DNA from: a virus
Virus record (IMG/VR): IMGVR_UViG_3300044835_000117
Location: 1-28,091 of that record
DNA: 28,091 nt
Reading direction: 5' to 3' (one strand)
This document shows, piece after piece, positions 1 to 8,385 of the stretch; position 1 is the stretch's first letter; every line of letters begins with the position of its first letter. Under the pieces are notes generated by a model that was given only the letters and a program-made list of their open reading frames with translations, did no database searches and was not told the origin of the DNA. The position numbers and the translations under genes are program-made.

Positions 1-3000
1 AGCCATTGATCTCATCATTCCAGAGAGTCGTCACGATATTTTTGATAAAGTTGATGGCGTCGGTGATATTGGATGTTAGATTATTCCATCCAGTACGCAC
101 GACGGACACAATGGCATTCATGGCAGTTTCAAGGAATGTGCGAATCTGTGTCCAGTGTTGGATGATGAGCACAACAATGAGCCCGATAGGACCAAGGATG
201 ACGGCAAGGAGAAGCAATGCTGCTCCCTTGGCAACGTTGACGATAAATGCCCACGCGTTTTGCAGGAATGATTTTACTCCGTTAAATACGTCAGTAAAGA
301 CTTGACCGACTTTTCGGACCGCTGGCGTAATCCATGATACGAAGCCCTGCCAAGCTCCTTGAAGGAAAGCGACAACCTGTTTCCAGTGTGTAACGAGAAG
401 ATAGATGCCCACAACAAGCAAGGCGACAACGGCAATGATCAGAAGTATAGGTGCAGCTGCAGCGAGCGTAGCCAGTGCAGCTGCGCCAGCCGAAACAGCC
501 CATGCAGCAAAGCCAAGGATAAGTCCCGGAATCGCTGTTACTGCTGCGATGCCCGCCTCGACGACAACACTGACAATGGCTGGCACGAGGGAGGCAACCA
601 TGGTTGCCCCTGTCACGATGGCTTGACCTGCCGTGGTGATCAGTGATCCGACAAAGGATGCGACAATTTGAGCACCGGCAATCACCGCCTTGAGTCCAGC
701 CTGAACCATGGAGCCGATAAAAGACGCGGTCACGATGGCTCCCTGGGTAATAGCTTGAGCACCGCTTGCGATCATGGAGCCGATAAAAGAGACGGTTACT
801 TTTGCTCCATTGATCACGGCTTGTGTTCCGCTTGCGATCATGGAGCCAATGAACATCACCATTTTTCCTGCTGATGCCCATCCCTGCATCCCTGCTGCGA
901 TCATGGAGCCGATAAAAGAGACGGTTACTTTTGCTCCATTGATCACGGCTTGTGTTCCGCTTGCGATCATGGAGCCAATGAACGAGACGGTTACTTTTGC
1001 TCCATTGGCAATGGCTTGTGTTCCGCTTGCGATCATGGAGCCAATGAACGAGACGGTTACTTTTGCTCCATTGGCAATGGCCTGAGCGCCAGATGTAATC
1101 ATGGAACCGATAAAGTTTGCTGTTACTTTCGCTCCATTGATCACGGCCTGAACACCTGCCTTGATGAGTGCAGGCGCAAAGAAAACAGTAAGGGCCAGCG
1201 CCGTGTTCATGATTGGCGTGTGCCATTTTTCGAACCAACCGATGACGGATGAAATGACCCCAATTGCTCCTTGAATGAAGCCTTTTACCCCGTTGACAGC
1301 GGTTCCCACACCATTTAATACCGCATGGAGTGGTTGTGTTTTCTGGTTCCACTCCACGATTTTCTCCACAATATTTTTAATGTCCGTCACGACATTTTGA
1401 ATGAATCCACTTACCGAATGTAGTGCCGATAAAAAAGTGGATGAAATCAATTGTGCGAGATTATTGACGGCATCATGGAATGGCTTGATGTTGTTGTATG
1501 CCAGAACAAAACCTACGACAACGATAGCGATGCCAGCACCGATCAAGAGGAATGGTCCAACGATGGTCATGATCGATGCTGTAGCGGTTCCCATCGATGC
1601 AACAATCATTCCGGACATGGTACCGAAGGTCGATGTCATCGTGGCAGCGCCAGTGAGAGTCCCCTCCACTGCTGTGAGCATAGAGAGTCCGTATTCCAAG
1701 AGCGATAGGATCATGTCAGCAGCAGTACTGGCAGCGAAGTATGCCATGATCCCGCCGAGTATCCCAACCGCAACGCCGAGTGCAGCCGTTACGACTTGGC
1801 TATGCAAGAAAAACGAGATGATATTTGCTCCAATGGTCACAATGGTGGTGATTGCACCCACGAGATCGCCTATTACCGTTTTGAGTACGCCGCTTGTGGT
1901 AATCCAAGTGGTAAAAGAGGAAACAATAGGCGTGATTTGCGACACAACATTCGAAAATATCGGCAGTAACTGATTTCCAATTGTGATGAGGAGTACCTGT
2001 CCTGCTGCATTCAACCGACTCATCTGCTGATTGGCACCGCTCTGTGTGATGGTCCATGCTTGTTGTGTCTTGTCTGCCATCGCTTGTTTATCGGAAAGCT
2101 TGCCAAGGTCACTATTGTACGTGCTGATATGCCCAGCAATGGTCGAGATCGCCGCCGATGCCTGTGCCGTAGCGCCAGTGATCGCAACGTGCTTATCACG
2201 CGCCTGCTGTAGTGCATTGTTCATGTACACCACTTGCTGCCCATAGCTCATCGCGTTAAATTTTGTTTCGTTGAACGCGATCCCGTTTTTCTGGAGACTC
2301 GTTACCACCTTGCCAATACTGCCATCCATGACCTTCAAGGACTGGTCGTAGTCCGTTGTTGCGACGCCAGCCGGAATTCCTGCGGCAGTAAGCGTGGCCC
2401 ACGCGGCACCCATGGTCTCCATGCTTTGACCGTACTGCACTGATGTGCTAGCGGCTTTTGTGATATTATTGGCATATTGAGAAAAAGTAGCTTTACCTAA
2501 TGTGACCGTTTCTAGCATCTCTCCGTTGACTAAATTTGCACCAGATGCAGAAACTTTAAAATTTGCCATAACGTTAGTAAGAGCAGTTGTCGTCGTGGCG
2601 GCGTCGGTCATTCCAATTTTCGAATCCTGTGTTGCCAATGTCAGCTCATTTATGGCTGACGCGCCTGAATAGCCCGCTGATATCACATTATAGAGCCCCT
2701 CTGAGAGTGCCTGTGGAGCCACGCCAGCATTAACTGCAAGGGTATTCAGAGAAGCATTATATTGTTGCATCTGCTGATTGCTGGACCCGGTAAGTGCTTG
2801 GATTTTGTCCATTGATTGCTGAAAATTCGCCGCCATCTTCTCTGATGCAACAGCAACCCCCACTGCTGCGACCGCCGCCGCCGCTCCAACTGCCAACAGA
2901 GCGCCACCAAGACCACCTGATCCGAGAGCAGAACCAATGGATTTGACGGCGCTGATGACGCCAGCACCGCCAACAGAAGACAATAAAATATTTAATGGAA

Positions 3001-3010
3001 TGTCTGCCAT
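1..3010 (-). CDS. Tape measure protein (3' end outside window)
   Basis: Long minus-strand frame with no stop from an ATG at 3010 to the left edge, giving 1003 residues with the C-terminus missing. AGGAG lies just upstream and the ATG follows the stop of the GT chaperone directly. The N-terminus is Gly/Ala/Val rich and is followed by a helical region typical of phage tape measure proteins (residues about 60-330). Several strongly hydrophobic helical stretches follow at roughly 385-530, then eight 22-residue repeats at about 618-792, then more hydrophobic segments. Family knowledge: this protein sets tail length, is chaperoned by G/GT, fills the tail tube and takes part in DNA delivery. The order tube, G/GT, tape measure is canonical. 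At about 0.15 nm per helical residue the visible part alone implies a tail of at least 150 nm, which is an inference. No peptidase or lysozyme motif was recognised in the visible part. Confidence 0.95.
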   Translation of the reverse strand, partial: MADIPLNILLSSVGGAGVISAVKSIGSALGSGGLGGALLAVGAAAAVAAVGVAVASEKMAANFQQSMDKIQALTGSSNQQMQQYNASLNTLAVNAGVAPQALSEGLYNVISAGYSGASAINELTLATQDSKIGMTDAATTTTALTNVMANFKVSASGANLVNGEMLETVTLGKATFSQYANNITKAASTSVQYGQSMETMGAAWATLTAAGIPAGVATTDYDQSLKVMDGSIGKVVTSLQKNGIAFNETKFNAMSYGQQVVYMNNALQQARDKHVAITGATAQASAAISTIAGHISTYNSDLGKLSDKQAMADKTQQAWTITQSGANQQMSRLNAAGQVLLITIGNQLLPIFSNVVSQITPIVSSFTTWITTSGVLKTVIGDLVGAITTIVTIGANIISFFLHSQVVTAALGVAVGILGGIMAYFAASTAADMILSLLEYGLSMLTAVEGTLTGAATMTSTFGTMSGMIVASMGTATASIMTIVGPFLLIGAGIAIVVVGFVLAYNNIKPFHDAVNNLAQLISSTFLSALHSVSGFIQNVVTDIKNIVEKIVEWNQKTQPLHAVLNGVGTAVNGVKGFIQGAIGVISSVIGWFEKWHTPIMNTALALTVFFAPALIKAGVQAVINGAKVTANFIGSMITSGAQAIANGAKVTVSFIGSMIASGTQAIANGAKVTVSFIGSMIASGTQAVINGAKVTVSFIGSMIAAGMQGWASAGKMVMFIGSMIASGTQAVINGAKVTVSFIGSMIASGAQAITQGAIVTASFIGSMVQAGLKAVIAGAQIVASFVGSLITTAGQAIVTGATMVASLVPAIVSVVVEAGIAAVTAIPGLILGFAAWAVSAGAAALATLAAAAPILLIIAVVALLVVGIYLLVTHWKQVVAFLQGAWQGFVSWITPAVRKVGQVFTDVFNGVKSFLQNAWAFIVNVAKGAALLLLAVILGPIGLIVVLIIQHWTQIRTFLETAMNAIVSVVRTGWNNLTSNITDAINFIKNIVTTLWNDEING
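635..1159 (-). repeat. Eight tandem 22-residue (66-bp) repeats inside the tape measure gene
   Basis: In frame, units of the form SGTQAVINGAKVTVSFIGSM plus two residues recur eight times, at residues about 618-792, with a weaker ninth unit after them. The period is 66 bp, except for one 63-bp unit at about 840-902 whose sequence is clearly different (Trp, Gly and Lys in the middle). An 88-bp stretch is identical at 767-854 and 896-983. The two units left of 1101 also share about 70 identical bases. Identity at the DNA level points to recent unit gain or loss by recombination. Confidence 0.95.
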
Positions 3011-3624
3011 TTATTGTCTCCTCTTTTGCCGTTCTAGCTCTCGTTCCATTTCTTCCTGCTTCCGTTGCTGTTCTTTGTTTTGCTCTGCCTGAACATTGAG
3101 TTCTGCAATGATGCGTATGCGGTGGCGTTGGATTGTGCGCACTGGAGTTTGCTCGTATCCAACATAGCCACCAAACAACTCGAAGAGCTTTGCCTCAACA
3201 AACTCTTCTGGGATTAGCTCTCCTGACTTGAGGTCGTCTCTAAGGGTGCGTTCGCAGATTTCAAAAAATCGATCTGCTCCTGTGCGGTCATCGGCTTCGA
3301 GATGGCGTCGATCTGTGCAGAGATGTATTTCAGGTCATCAGAGAAGAGGTTCTCTGCATCGTTGGGCAAGTTCACCTCGTAGGTGGTCCCGTCGCGAAGC
3401 ATCACGGCAACGACACTGTTAGGGAGGACCATGCGCTGGATCTTGAGCAGTCCCTGGTTGCCTGATTTCATTACAACATTTACATTGTCGGTGCCAGTGC
3501 CTTCCACGGATGTGATGTTGTTCACAACGTATGCTTCGTCACCTGCGAGATACAGTGATTTGAGGGTTACAATACTGTGGGGAAGCCACCACTTGGCGTT
3601 GGTAATTCCGATTGCGTTTGCCAT
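3011..3624 (-). CDS. Tail assembly chaperone GT (product of -1 frameshift)
   Basis: This is the long form of the tail chaperone, read from ATG 3624 through the slippery site at 3268-3262 and then in the -1 frame to TAA 3013-3011, about 204 residues (121 before the slip plus 83 after). The -1 frame has no ATG, GTG or TTG between its upstream TGA and the slip site, so the downstream part can hardly be made otherwise. The extension is a plausible protein: an acidic start, then FGGYVGYE, then a charged, Glu/Gln/Arg-rich helix ending in KRRQ. In lambda-like phages GT binds the tape measure and recruits tube subunits. Here the GT stop abuts the tape measure ATG with no gap. The frameshift is inferred from sequence, not measured. 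Confidence 0.82.
3214..3624 (-). CDS. Tail assembly chaperone G (short form)
   Basis: 136-residue protein between the tail tube and tape measure genes, the usual position of the G chaperone. It starts MANAIGITNAKWW and ends in a Ser/Thr/Glu tail after the frameshift site. No close family member is recognised from sequence alone. The call rests on gene order, size and the overlapping -1 frame that continues to the tape measure start. The ribosome-binding site is weak and A-rich. It shares its first 121 residues with the GT form. In known systems the short form is made in large excess over GT and the ratio matters for tail assembly. Confidence 0.8.
   Translation of the reverse strand: MANAIGITNAKWWLPHSIVTLKSLYLAGDEAYVVNNITSVEGTGTDNVNVVMKSGNQGLLKIQRMVLPNSVVAVMLRDGTTYEVNLPNDAENLFSDDLKYISAQIDAISKPMTAQEQIDFLKSANAPLETTSSQES
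3262..3268 (-). promoter_or_regulatory. Programmed -1 ribosomal frameshift slippery heptamer
   Basis: On the minus strand the zero frame reads GAT TTT TTG, giving the heptamer T TTT TTG, which fits X XXY YYZ. Slipping back one base lets both tRNAs re-pair with T-rich codons (TTT TTT). It lies at codon 121 of the short chaperone, 16 codons before its stop, and the new frame runs 83 codons to the tape measure start. No clear strong downstream stem-loop was worked out by eye. Confidence 0.8.
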
Positions 3625-3658
3625 TGTTTTTCTCTATCTTTCTATGAATTGATGCGAT

Positions 3659-3871
3659 TTAGATGTTACCAATGTGTCGATGTATTTCGTCGCTTATTGT
3701 CTTTAATGTGTGCGCTGTTGCCTCGTCTTTCGCTGCTTCCATGCGCTTTTCCAGTGTCTCAACGCGATCATGGAGTTCAAAAACAATATCGATGAGCGTC
3801 TTTTGCGCTGGCTTTATCTCAGGTACTGGCGTTGTTTCTTCCATGGTGCCTATCTTTCTAGAGGAGCGCAT
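3659..3871 (-). CDS. Small coiled-coil-like protein of unknown function
   Basis: 70-residue protein between the tail tube and chaperone genes. The ATG at 3871 has AGGAG six bases upstream, better than the GTG at 3877 or the ATG at 3844. After a Pro-rich start (PVPEIKPAQK) the rest is charged and helical (HDRVETLEKRMEAAKDEA), consistent with a short coiled coil. No family is recognised. The position suggests a tail-assembly accessory role, but that is inference only. Confidence 0.75.
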   Translation of the reverse strand: MRSSRKIGTMEETTPVPEIKPAQKTLIDIVFELHDRVETLEKRMEAAKDEATAHTLKTISDEIHRHIGNI

Positions 3872-3893
3872 CAACACTCCTCATTTCATCAAT

Positions 3894-5564
3894 TTACGAT
3901 GTGTATGTTGGCGGCGTCTGACTTATACAGGAAACTTTAAATGCATATCCTAAATTTGCGAAAGAATATTCACTTAGAAACTTTAACGGCAATTCGACAG
4001 GATTTTTCGAGGCATCGGCTTTTGCAGTGTCTATTTTCGCAGGCACAATCCATTGCATCCCCTCGTAGTAGGGCGTGCCACTAATTGATCCGAGCAGATT
4101 GCCCTGAAAATTGGCACCAAGGATAAGCGCCTGGTTCTGTTTGAAAAAGTTTATGTAATTTGCATAGTTCTGAAAAATCATTGTGCCGTCAAGCGAGATG
4201 TCAGGCTCTGAATCCCATGTAACAAACGACGGTCGCTGCATACCATCCCCGGCATAGACGTACTTGCGACCGGTCGTAAAGCCGAATTTGAAACTTGTAA
4301 GACTGCCGTCTTGTGTCGTAAACGGCGTGCCTGTCCCTGGATCGAGGTACCACGATGCAGGCCATGAAACAATGGGGACGCTTGTTGGTTGCGCTAATGT
4401 CGCAAAGGGATTGACTCCACTTGGATAGGTCGTTGGGTTTGGGTCTCCGACAATAAGGTAGTCCATTGACGAGCCTTTTGCCGTAAATGCTATTTCTTTT
4501 TCTTTTTCCCATGCCCATTGACCGTCAGTGAATATCGTTCCTGGCAACTTCTTACCCATTACGCCGTCAAAGAATTCCATACAGCCTGAGTAGGGTGTGT
4601 AGTTATTTACGCCATCATATGTCCAAGAGAAATTCCATGCGAACGCACCACTTACAGCAATCGTGGCACCGACAGAAAACCCTGTCGTGGCGAATTGATT
4701 TGCACCAGGAATCGTCAACGATGAATACCTGCGTGTGCTATACACGGTCGTTTGTGAAGTGCTGACGTTGATCGTCTCGGTTGCTGTATACCCATAGTTG
4801 TCGAGCCCACTCAGCGTGATCGTGCCCACAACGCTGTTGGCTGCGATCGTAAAAATTAAGAACATACCGGGTGCATTTGGTGCCGTTGTGAGTGTCATGC
4901 TTGCCGCTTTGGCTGTAGCGACGAGCAGTGATGGTGGCGAAGCAGGGACTGGCGTGATATTCGGGCTACTGCCAAATAACATGTACAGTGCCCAGAGACT
5001 ATCTGGATACCACGACGAATCGAATTTACCAACGTCGGTCGCTTTAGTCAGTTGCGATACACGCGTGTTTTTGAACAGGATGCCGCGTTTATCTGGTGGG
5101 CTAAAGTGCGCGATCTTTTCCTCTGCATCAGCCGTGATCGGAATTAGAAACTTAGCTGCATATGACCCCATTACAATAATCTGGCAACTGGATACAAGCC
5201 CACCTGTCAGCGTAATGCCGCTGGATGTCACGGTTGCAAAGACTTCCTTTGTGGTAAATTCGGTGAATCCCTGCGCATTCTGTGGAGCAGGGCTAATGTG
5301 ATAGGTTTGCGATGTGATGCTAGTGCCTGCTGGGGTTGTCCCTGCGATAGTGACAGTCCCCGACGCTGAGTTTCCAATGACATAGAAATGCAAAGCCATG
5401 CCAGTCGTTGGCGAAAGGGTATTCGGCTGTGTAGCGAGAGACAGCGTAGATGCCCCGACGGTTTGAGGCATCAACACTTGCTCTCCTAGTAACGGTTCCA
5501 GTACAAGTCGTAATTGCTGGATAAGGCTTGTCTGCCCCTGAACGCCTCCTGTATATATGGGCAT
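3894..5564 (-). CDS. Major tail (tube) protein with two internal beta-sandwich repeats
   Basis: 556 residues, starting at ATG 5564 with AAGGAG upstream. It lies between the tail terminator and the G/GT-tape measure genes, where the tube protein sits in siphoviruses. It is rich in Thr, Ser, Gly and beta-type sequence. Two segments, about 38-134 and 214-306, look like copies of one domain: each has GMxLxF, then GTxTxxG, then an aromatic/Thr strand and a closing Ile-Val-Gly strand. They resemble Ig-like decorations. The N-terminal 30 residues and the region after about 310, which contains a Trp/Phe-rich core and ends near AFKVSC, probably make up the tube fold. At 556 residues it is about twice the usual tube subunit, explained by the insertions. 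The tube assignment comes mainly from synteny. Confidence 0.82.
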   Translation of the reverse strand: MPIYTGGVQGQTSLIQQLRLVLEPLLGEQVLMPQTVGASTLSLATQPNTLSPTTGMALHFYVIGNSASGTVTIAGTTPAGTSITSQTYHISPAPQNAQGFTEFTTKEVFATVTSSGITLTGGLVSSCQIIVMGSYAAKFLIPITADAEEKIAHFSPPDKRGILFKNTRVSQLTKATDVGKFDSSWYPDSLWALYMLFGSSPNITPVPASPPSLLVATAKAASMTLTTAPNAPGMFLIFTIAANSVVGTITLSGLDNYGYTATETINVSTSQTTVYSTRRYSSLTIPGANQFATTGFSVGATIAVSGAFAWNFSWTYDGVNNYTPYSGCMEFFDGVMGKKLPGTIFTDGQWAWEKEKEIAFTAKGSSMDYLIVGDPNPTTYPSGVNPFATLAQPTSVPIVSWPASWYLDPGTGTPFTTQDGSLTSFKFGFTTGRKYVYAGDGMQRPSFVTWDSEPDISLDGTMIFQNYANYINFFKQNQALILGANFQGNLLGSISGTPYYEGMQWIVPAKIDTAKADASKNPVELPLKFLSEYSFANLGYAFKVSCISQTPPTYTS

Positions 5565-5596
5565 CGATGTGTCTCCTTATCGATCTATGGTTGTTG

Positions 5597-5863
5597 CTAC
5601 TGTTCAGTAGTGAGTGTTTTGATTTCGTCTTCAAGATGTGCTATCTCAGTAGCCGTAAAATCAACCGGTTGTGATGGTTGTACTGACTGCGCAGGCTGCA
5701 CTATGTCCGGCAAAGGCTCAGTGGGTCCACTGGTATCCTCGATAGACACAGGACGTATCGTGCGAGCGTCGTAGTCTACGAGATATGACCCCGGCGCGTG
5801 GTTGTCTCCTGGAATACCCGGTAAAGCGCCGCCTGATGGTAAATCAATGCGTTGTTCTGACAT
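5597..5863 (-). CDS. Hypothetical protein in tail module
   Basis: 88 residues with AGGAG seven bases before the ATG. The N-terminal part is Gly/Pro-rich (LPSGGALPGIPGDN). A Pro/Gln/Ser linker follows, then an acidic helical end (EIAHLEDEIKTLTTEQ). It lies between tail terminator and tail tube. Low-complexity linkers plus a short helix suggest an interaction peptide or small accessory tail protein. No family is recognised. Confidence 0.7.
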   Translation of the reverse strand: MSEQRIDLPSGGALPGIPGDNHAPGSYLVDYDARTIRPVSIEDTSGPTEPLPDIVQPAQSVQPSQPVDFTATEIAHLEDEIKTLTTEQ

Positions 5864-5873
5864 CTATGTACTC

Positions 5874-6386
5874 CTATGGCTGAACTAACTGAATTGTGTA
5901 GTTTTGCTTCGCTGTTACAAAAATATGCCAAGCGAGGTACGTGAGTCCGTTTGGGTAACGTGTGGGTATTGACCTATCAGGTTGATCTACAAGCACGCTA
6001 TAGAGACTTTGTACGGCATTGGTCGGATTGTTGGCGTCGGGCAGTTGGAAATGTTGATGCAGGGTAGGCAACAGAATATCTTGAAGCGCCAACATATTCT
6101 GTTGTGCAGCCGAATCATCTGATTCATATGGACCAACCGCGCTCGTGATCTGATACCGAATCGCGTCATCAATAAGCCATCCGATTTGATTTCCTCCGGA
6201 GCCAGCAGGACTACCTTGACCTTGGTAGTGATGCACCTCGCACCATGTCGTAGCCGCACCAGGATTAAAAACAGCCCCAAGCTTTACAAAGTTATAGAGA
6301 GCCTCACTTGTGTTTGGGTTTTGAATTGTTTTCAAAAGGGCAACTATCGCATTTGCAATTGCCAATCTACTGCTTACAAGTGGCAT
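5874..6386 (-). CDS. Probable tail terminator / tail completion protein
   Basis: 170 residues. Its ATG overlaps the stop of the preceding connector gene by one base (TAATG), suggesting coupled translation. It starts with an amphipathic helix (SRLAIANAIVALLKTI) and then alternates beta strands with a long central helix. Size, this N-terminal helix and position immediately before the tube genes match the tail-terminator family (lambda gpU-like), which caps the tube and joins it to the head. No diagnostic motif is available by eye, so the call is mainly synteny. A minor tail protein is the alternative. Confidence 0.65.
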   Translation of the reverse strand: MPLVSSRLAIANAIVALLKTIQNPNTSEALYNFVKLGAVFNPGAATTWCEVHHYQGQGSPAGSGGNQIGWLIDDAIRYQITSAVGPYESDDSAAQQNMLALQDILLPTLHQHFQLPDANNPTNAVQSLYSVLVDQPDRSIPTRYPNGLTYLAWHIFVTAKQNYTIQLVQP

Positions 6387-6796
6387 TATCCTGTAATCCT
6401 TCCAAGTGCTGTGTTGACAGCCATCTCCATAATCTCCGCTATCTCTTGTTGGTTGTCGTCTACAGCAGGCCTCATATAGGGCCTAGCCCGGTCGGTGCCG
6501 ACTCTCCCAAGAGAGTCAACTTGGCCAACGAATCCTAGCTCCCTGCGACGCCCGTAAATAATTCCTGATGCAATCGCCACCTCAGTCGGACTTATCACAT
6601 AAGCGTAAATTTCGCTTGCCAGAGCCCCACTTGGATTGTCGAACACGTTCCATGTATTCGCGACCGCTGCATTCACTAATAGCGTGCTGCTTTCAGTGAG
6701 CCCCTCTTGCACTGCCGGATTGAGTAGCCCTGCGAAACCTTCCAACTGCACTAACTCGGAGAGGCTCCCTGGATCGAACCCAAAGTTAAAATCCAT
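6386..6796 (-). CDS. HK97 gp10-like neck/tail-connector protein
   Basis: 136 residues from ATG 6796, which has AGAGGAG a few bases upstream. A longer in-frame start at 6847 would overlap the upstream gene and lacks this signal. It has an N-terminal alpha-helical segment, a central YGRRRELGF motif and a C-terminal ARPYMRPAVDDNQQEI stretch. The arrangement (Y/G-hR-xE-G..., then RP-P-h...A.....I) is typical of the HK97-gp10/putative neck protein family found between head closure and tail terminator. It probably takes part in the head-tail joint. Confidence 0.72.
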   Translation of the reverse strand: MDFNFGFDPGSLSELVQLEGFAGLLNPAVQEGLTESSTLLVNAAVANTWNVFDNPSGALASEIYAYVISPTEVAIASGIIYGRRRELGFVGQVDSLGRVGTDRARPYMRPAVDDNQQEIAEIMEMAVNTALGRITG

Positions 6797-6806
6797 TTTT
6801 ACTCCT

Positions 6807-7115
6807 CTAGGGCGTTGAGCCACTGTAGCGCGTACATCTGACTTCAAGATGATCGATATACACAGCCGTTACCGAGCGTACTTGATATTTGGTGTTCGTT
6901 GTCTGATCCACAAAATAATTGCCACGAGCAGGCACTGGTGTCGTCCAGAACCGAGAGTAAATATCAAACCAGTCATCAGGTATCCCGCCCTGCACTTCCA
7001 TGTTCCAGTCAAGATTCACGGTATCAATTTGCACTGGCAAGTCTCGTGCTATCTCTGCATCATTGATATCAGTGAGTGTCATAATGGCGCTCAAAAACGG
7101 AAGATTCATACTCAT
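6807..7115 (-). CDS. Head closure / head-tail connector protein
   Basis: 102 residues whose ATG overlaps the stop of the upstream adaptor gene (ATGA). The sequence is mostly beta-type with FVDQTTNTKYQVRSV in the middle and a conserved-looking final strand (HLEVRCTRYSG). Small beta-barrel proteins at this position between the adaptor and the gp10-like protein are usually head-closure (stopper) proteins. The assignment is by size, predicted strand content and gene order. No motif alone proves it. Confidence 0.62.
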   Translation of the reverse strand: MSMNLPFLSAIMTLTDINDAEIARDLPVQIDTVNLDWNMEVQGGIPDDWFDIYSRFWTTPVPARGNYFVDQTTNTKYQVRSVTAVYIDHLEVRCTRYSGSTP

Positions 7116-8044
7116 CTCTTATATTCTGCTAGTGCATCTTCCGCTGCCTGGACGTTCGGCGTTTTGCTTCCCGTATTATTCGTGCTCCGGTTGAACACCA
7201 TGGTTTGTTTTCCCGTTGTCTGCTGCATAATGCCAAATGGATTGATATAGTTCGCCAACTCATCTTTGAGGTAACTCATCACGGCAACCTGGATATCGTC
7301 TGGTATCATTTGATACCCGGCAGTATAAGTGGTCTTGAGCAACCCCCCTGAGAGAATGAAGGTTCCCACACTGAACTTCAAACGCGACCTCGCAGACTCG
7401 ACAAGCAAGGACGGTACATCCACAGCCTGATACTCAGCGGTATAGGGATAGGCGTGCAACATGCCATTGATCTGTATGAGCGGATACTGATCAAGCCAGT
7501 GATATCGCGTGCGATCTGCATTGAGAAAGTCATAGCCACCACTGTGCGCCGCTGCAATCTGAGCTTGCTGTGTGATCACGTCTTCATAGATATCATCCTG
7601 CGACGATGACCCAGTACGCCGCGTCTCGATGTAGACACCATTGACCGCTTCGCCCTCCTCGTGGTTGTATTGGAGTGGCGCCGCAAGTGTAAATGTCCCC
7701 GGATACGGCGCAACAGGTGAACTTACTTTGACGCCACCGGGCTGCAATAACACCGTCTCCTGAGATCCACCACTCCCAATTGTGACCGCAAATTCATCAA
7801 GATTATCAGTGCCGAGTGTCGATACAACGGGAATCATCGTGTCTCCCGCTGCTGTGCCAGGGCTTGCTACGGTCGTCGATTGCGGTGCTTGTAACCGACG
7901 CTTTGTGAAGGTATCGCACCGCTTCGAGGCTCTCATGAGCATCTGATCAAGCACGCCACTGCTCAACTGTGAAAGCAATCCCTGCAACGTCAAACCCAGA
8001 GGCTCCGCTAGAAGCTCTGAAGGCGTCATGTAGAGCAATGGCAT
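7112..8044 (-). CDS. Head-tail adaptor protein (connector, gp6-like), with inserted domain
   Basis: 310 residues, with AAAGGT as ribosome-binding site. The N-terminal helical part (LTLQGLLSQLSSGVLDQMLMRASKRC) and the C-terminal part (IPDDIQVAVMSYLKDELAN, then a polar tail) resemble head-tail adaptor proteins that dock on the portal, where helices carry a YxxG(x)IPxDI-type element. Here YTAGYQMIPDDIQ is visible at about residue 240. Known adaptors are about 100-200 residues. The middle, about 60-150, is Thr/Gly/Val-rich and beta-like and probably an insertion. It sits after the capsid gene, as expected. Confidence 0.72.
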   Translation of the reverse strand: MPLLYMTPSELLAEPLGLTLQGLLSQLSSGVLDQMLMRASKRCDTFTKRRLQAPQSTTVASPGTAAGDTMIPVVSTLGTDNLDEFAVTIGSGGSQETVLLQPGGVKVSSPVAPYPGTFTLAAPLQYNHEEGEAVNGVYIETRRTGSSSQDDIYEDVITQQAQIAAAHSGGYDFLNADRTRYHWLDQYPLIQINGMLHAYPYTAEYQAVDVPSLLVESARSRLKFSVGTFILSGGLLKTTYTAGYQMIPDDIQVAVMSYLKDELANYINPFGIMQQTTGKQTMVFNRSTNNTGSKTPNVQAAEDALAEYKR

Positions 8045-8056
8045 ACAATGACCTTT

Positions 8057-8362
8057 CTACGATCCGCTACTAGACTGATCAGTCGACTTCGCACCCTTGG
8101 ACTCTTTGATCGAAGCGCCTTTGCTCACTTGTGCCTGCGCCTTGGTGTAATCTTCCTGCTCTGTGCTCGTTGCAAGTCGGAAGCCGGTCTGTGCAATGAT
8201 AAGCTCAGCATCCTCTGATACAAAGATTGCATCGGGGTCATCGACGAGAATGGTGTGACCGTCAGATGCGTAACTTCGCGACTGACGATGCACTCCATTG
8301 ATAATTGCGGCAGGTAAACCCACGTTCGCGTTTTCCTGCTCGCTATAAATGAGAATTGCCAT
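8057..8362 (-). CDS. Small head-region protein of unknown function
   Basis: 101 residues with a GGAAGGG ribosome-binding site. The N-terminal half is beta-like (MAILIYSEQENANV, then HTILVDDPDAIFV). The C-terminal quarter is Ser/Lys-rich and disordered, ending SSSGS. It lies directly between the major capsid and adaptor genes. In other phages this slot often holds a small head or head-completion protein. No family is recognised. Confidence 0.7.
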   Translation of the reverse strand: MAILIYSEQENANVGLPAAIINGVHRQSRSYASDGHTILVDDPDAIFVSEDAELIIAQTGFRLATSTEQEDYTKAQAQVSKGASIKESKGAKSTDQSSSGS

Positions 8363-8385
8363 GATCGTGTTCCCTTCCTCGCTGT

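Noticed and set aside
635-1159. Possible CRISPR array from evenly spaced repeats
   Set aside because: The units are contiguous 66-bp coding repeats with no unique spacers, no leader and no cas genes.
774-1252. Plus-strand ORFs with repeats across the tape measure array
   Set aside because: They are antisense shadows of the 66-bp repeats, with no ribosome-binding site and no gene context.
291-1352. Long minus-strand ORF of 353 codons with repeated WSKSNRL-like units
   Set aside because: It is an out-of-frame reading of the tape measure repeats. The tape measure frame is continuous over 1003 codons and has correct gene context.
4798-5301. A 167-codon plus-strand ORF opposite the tail tube gene
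   Set aside because: It is antisense to a coding gene with convincing structure. No ribosome-binding site and no family are seen.
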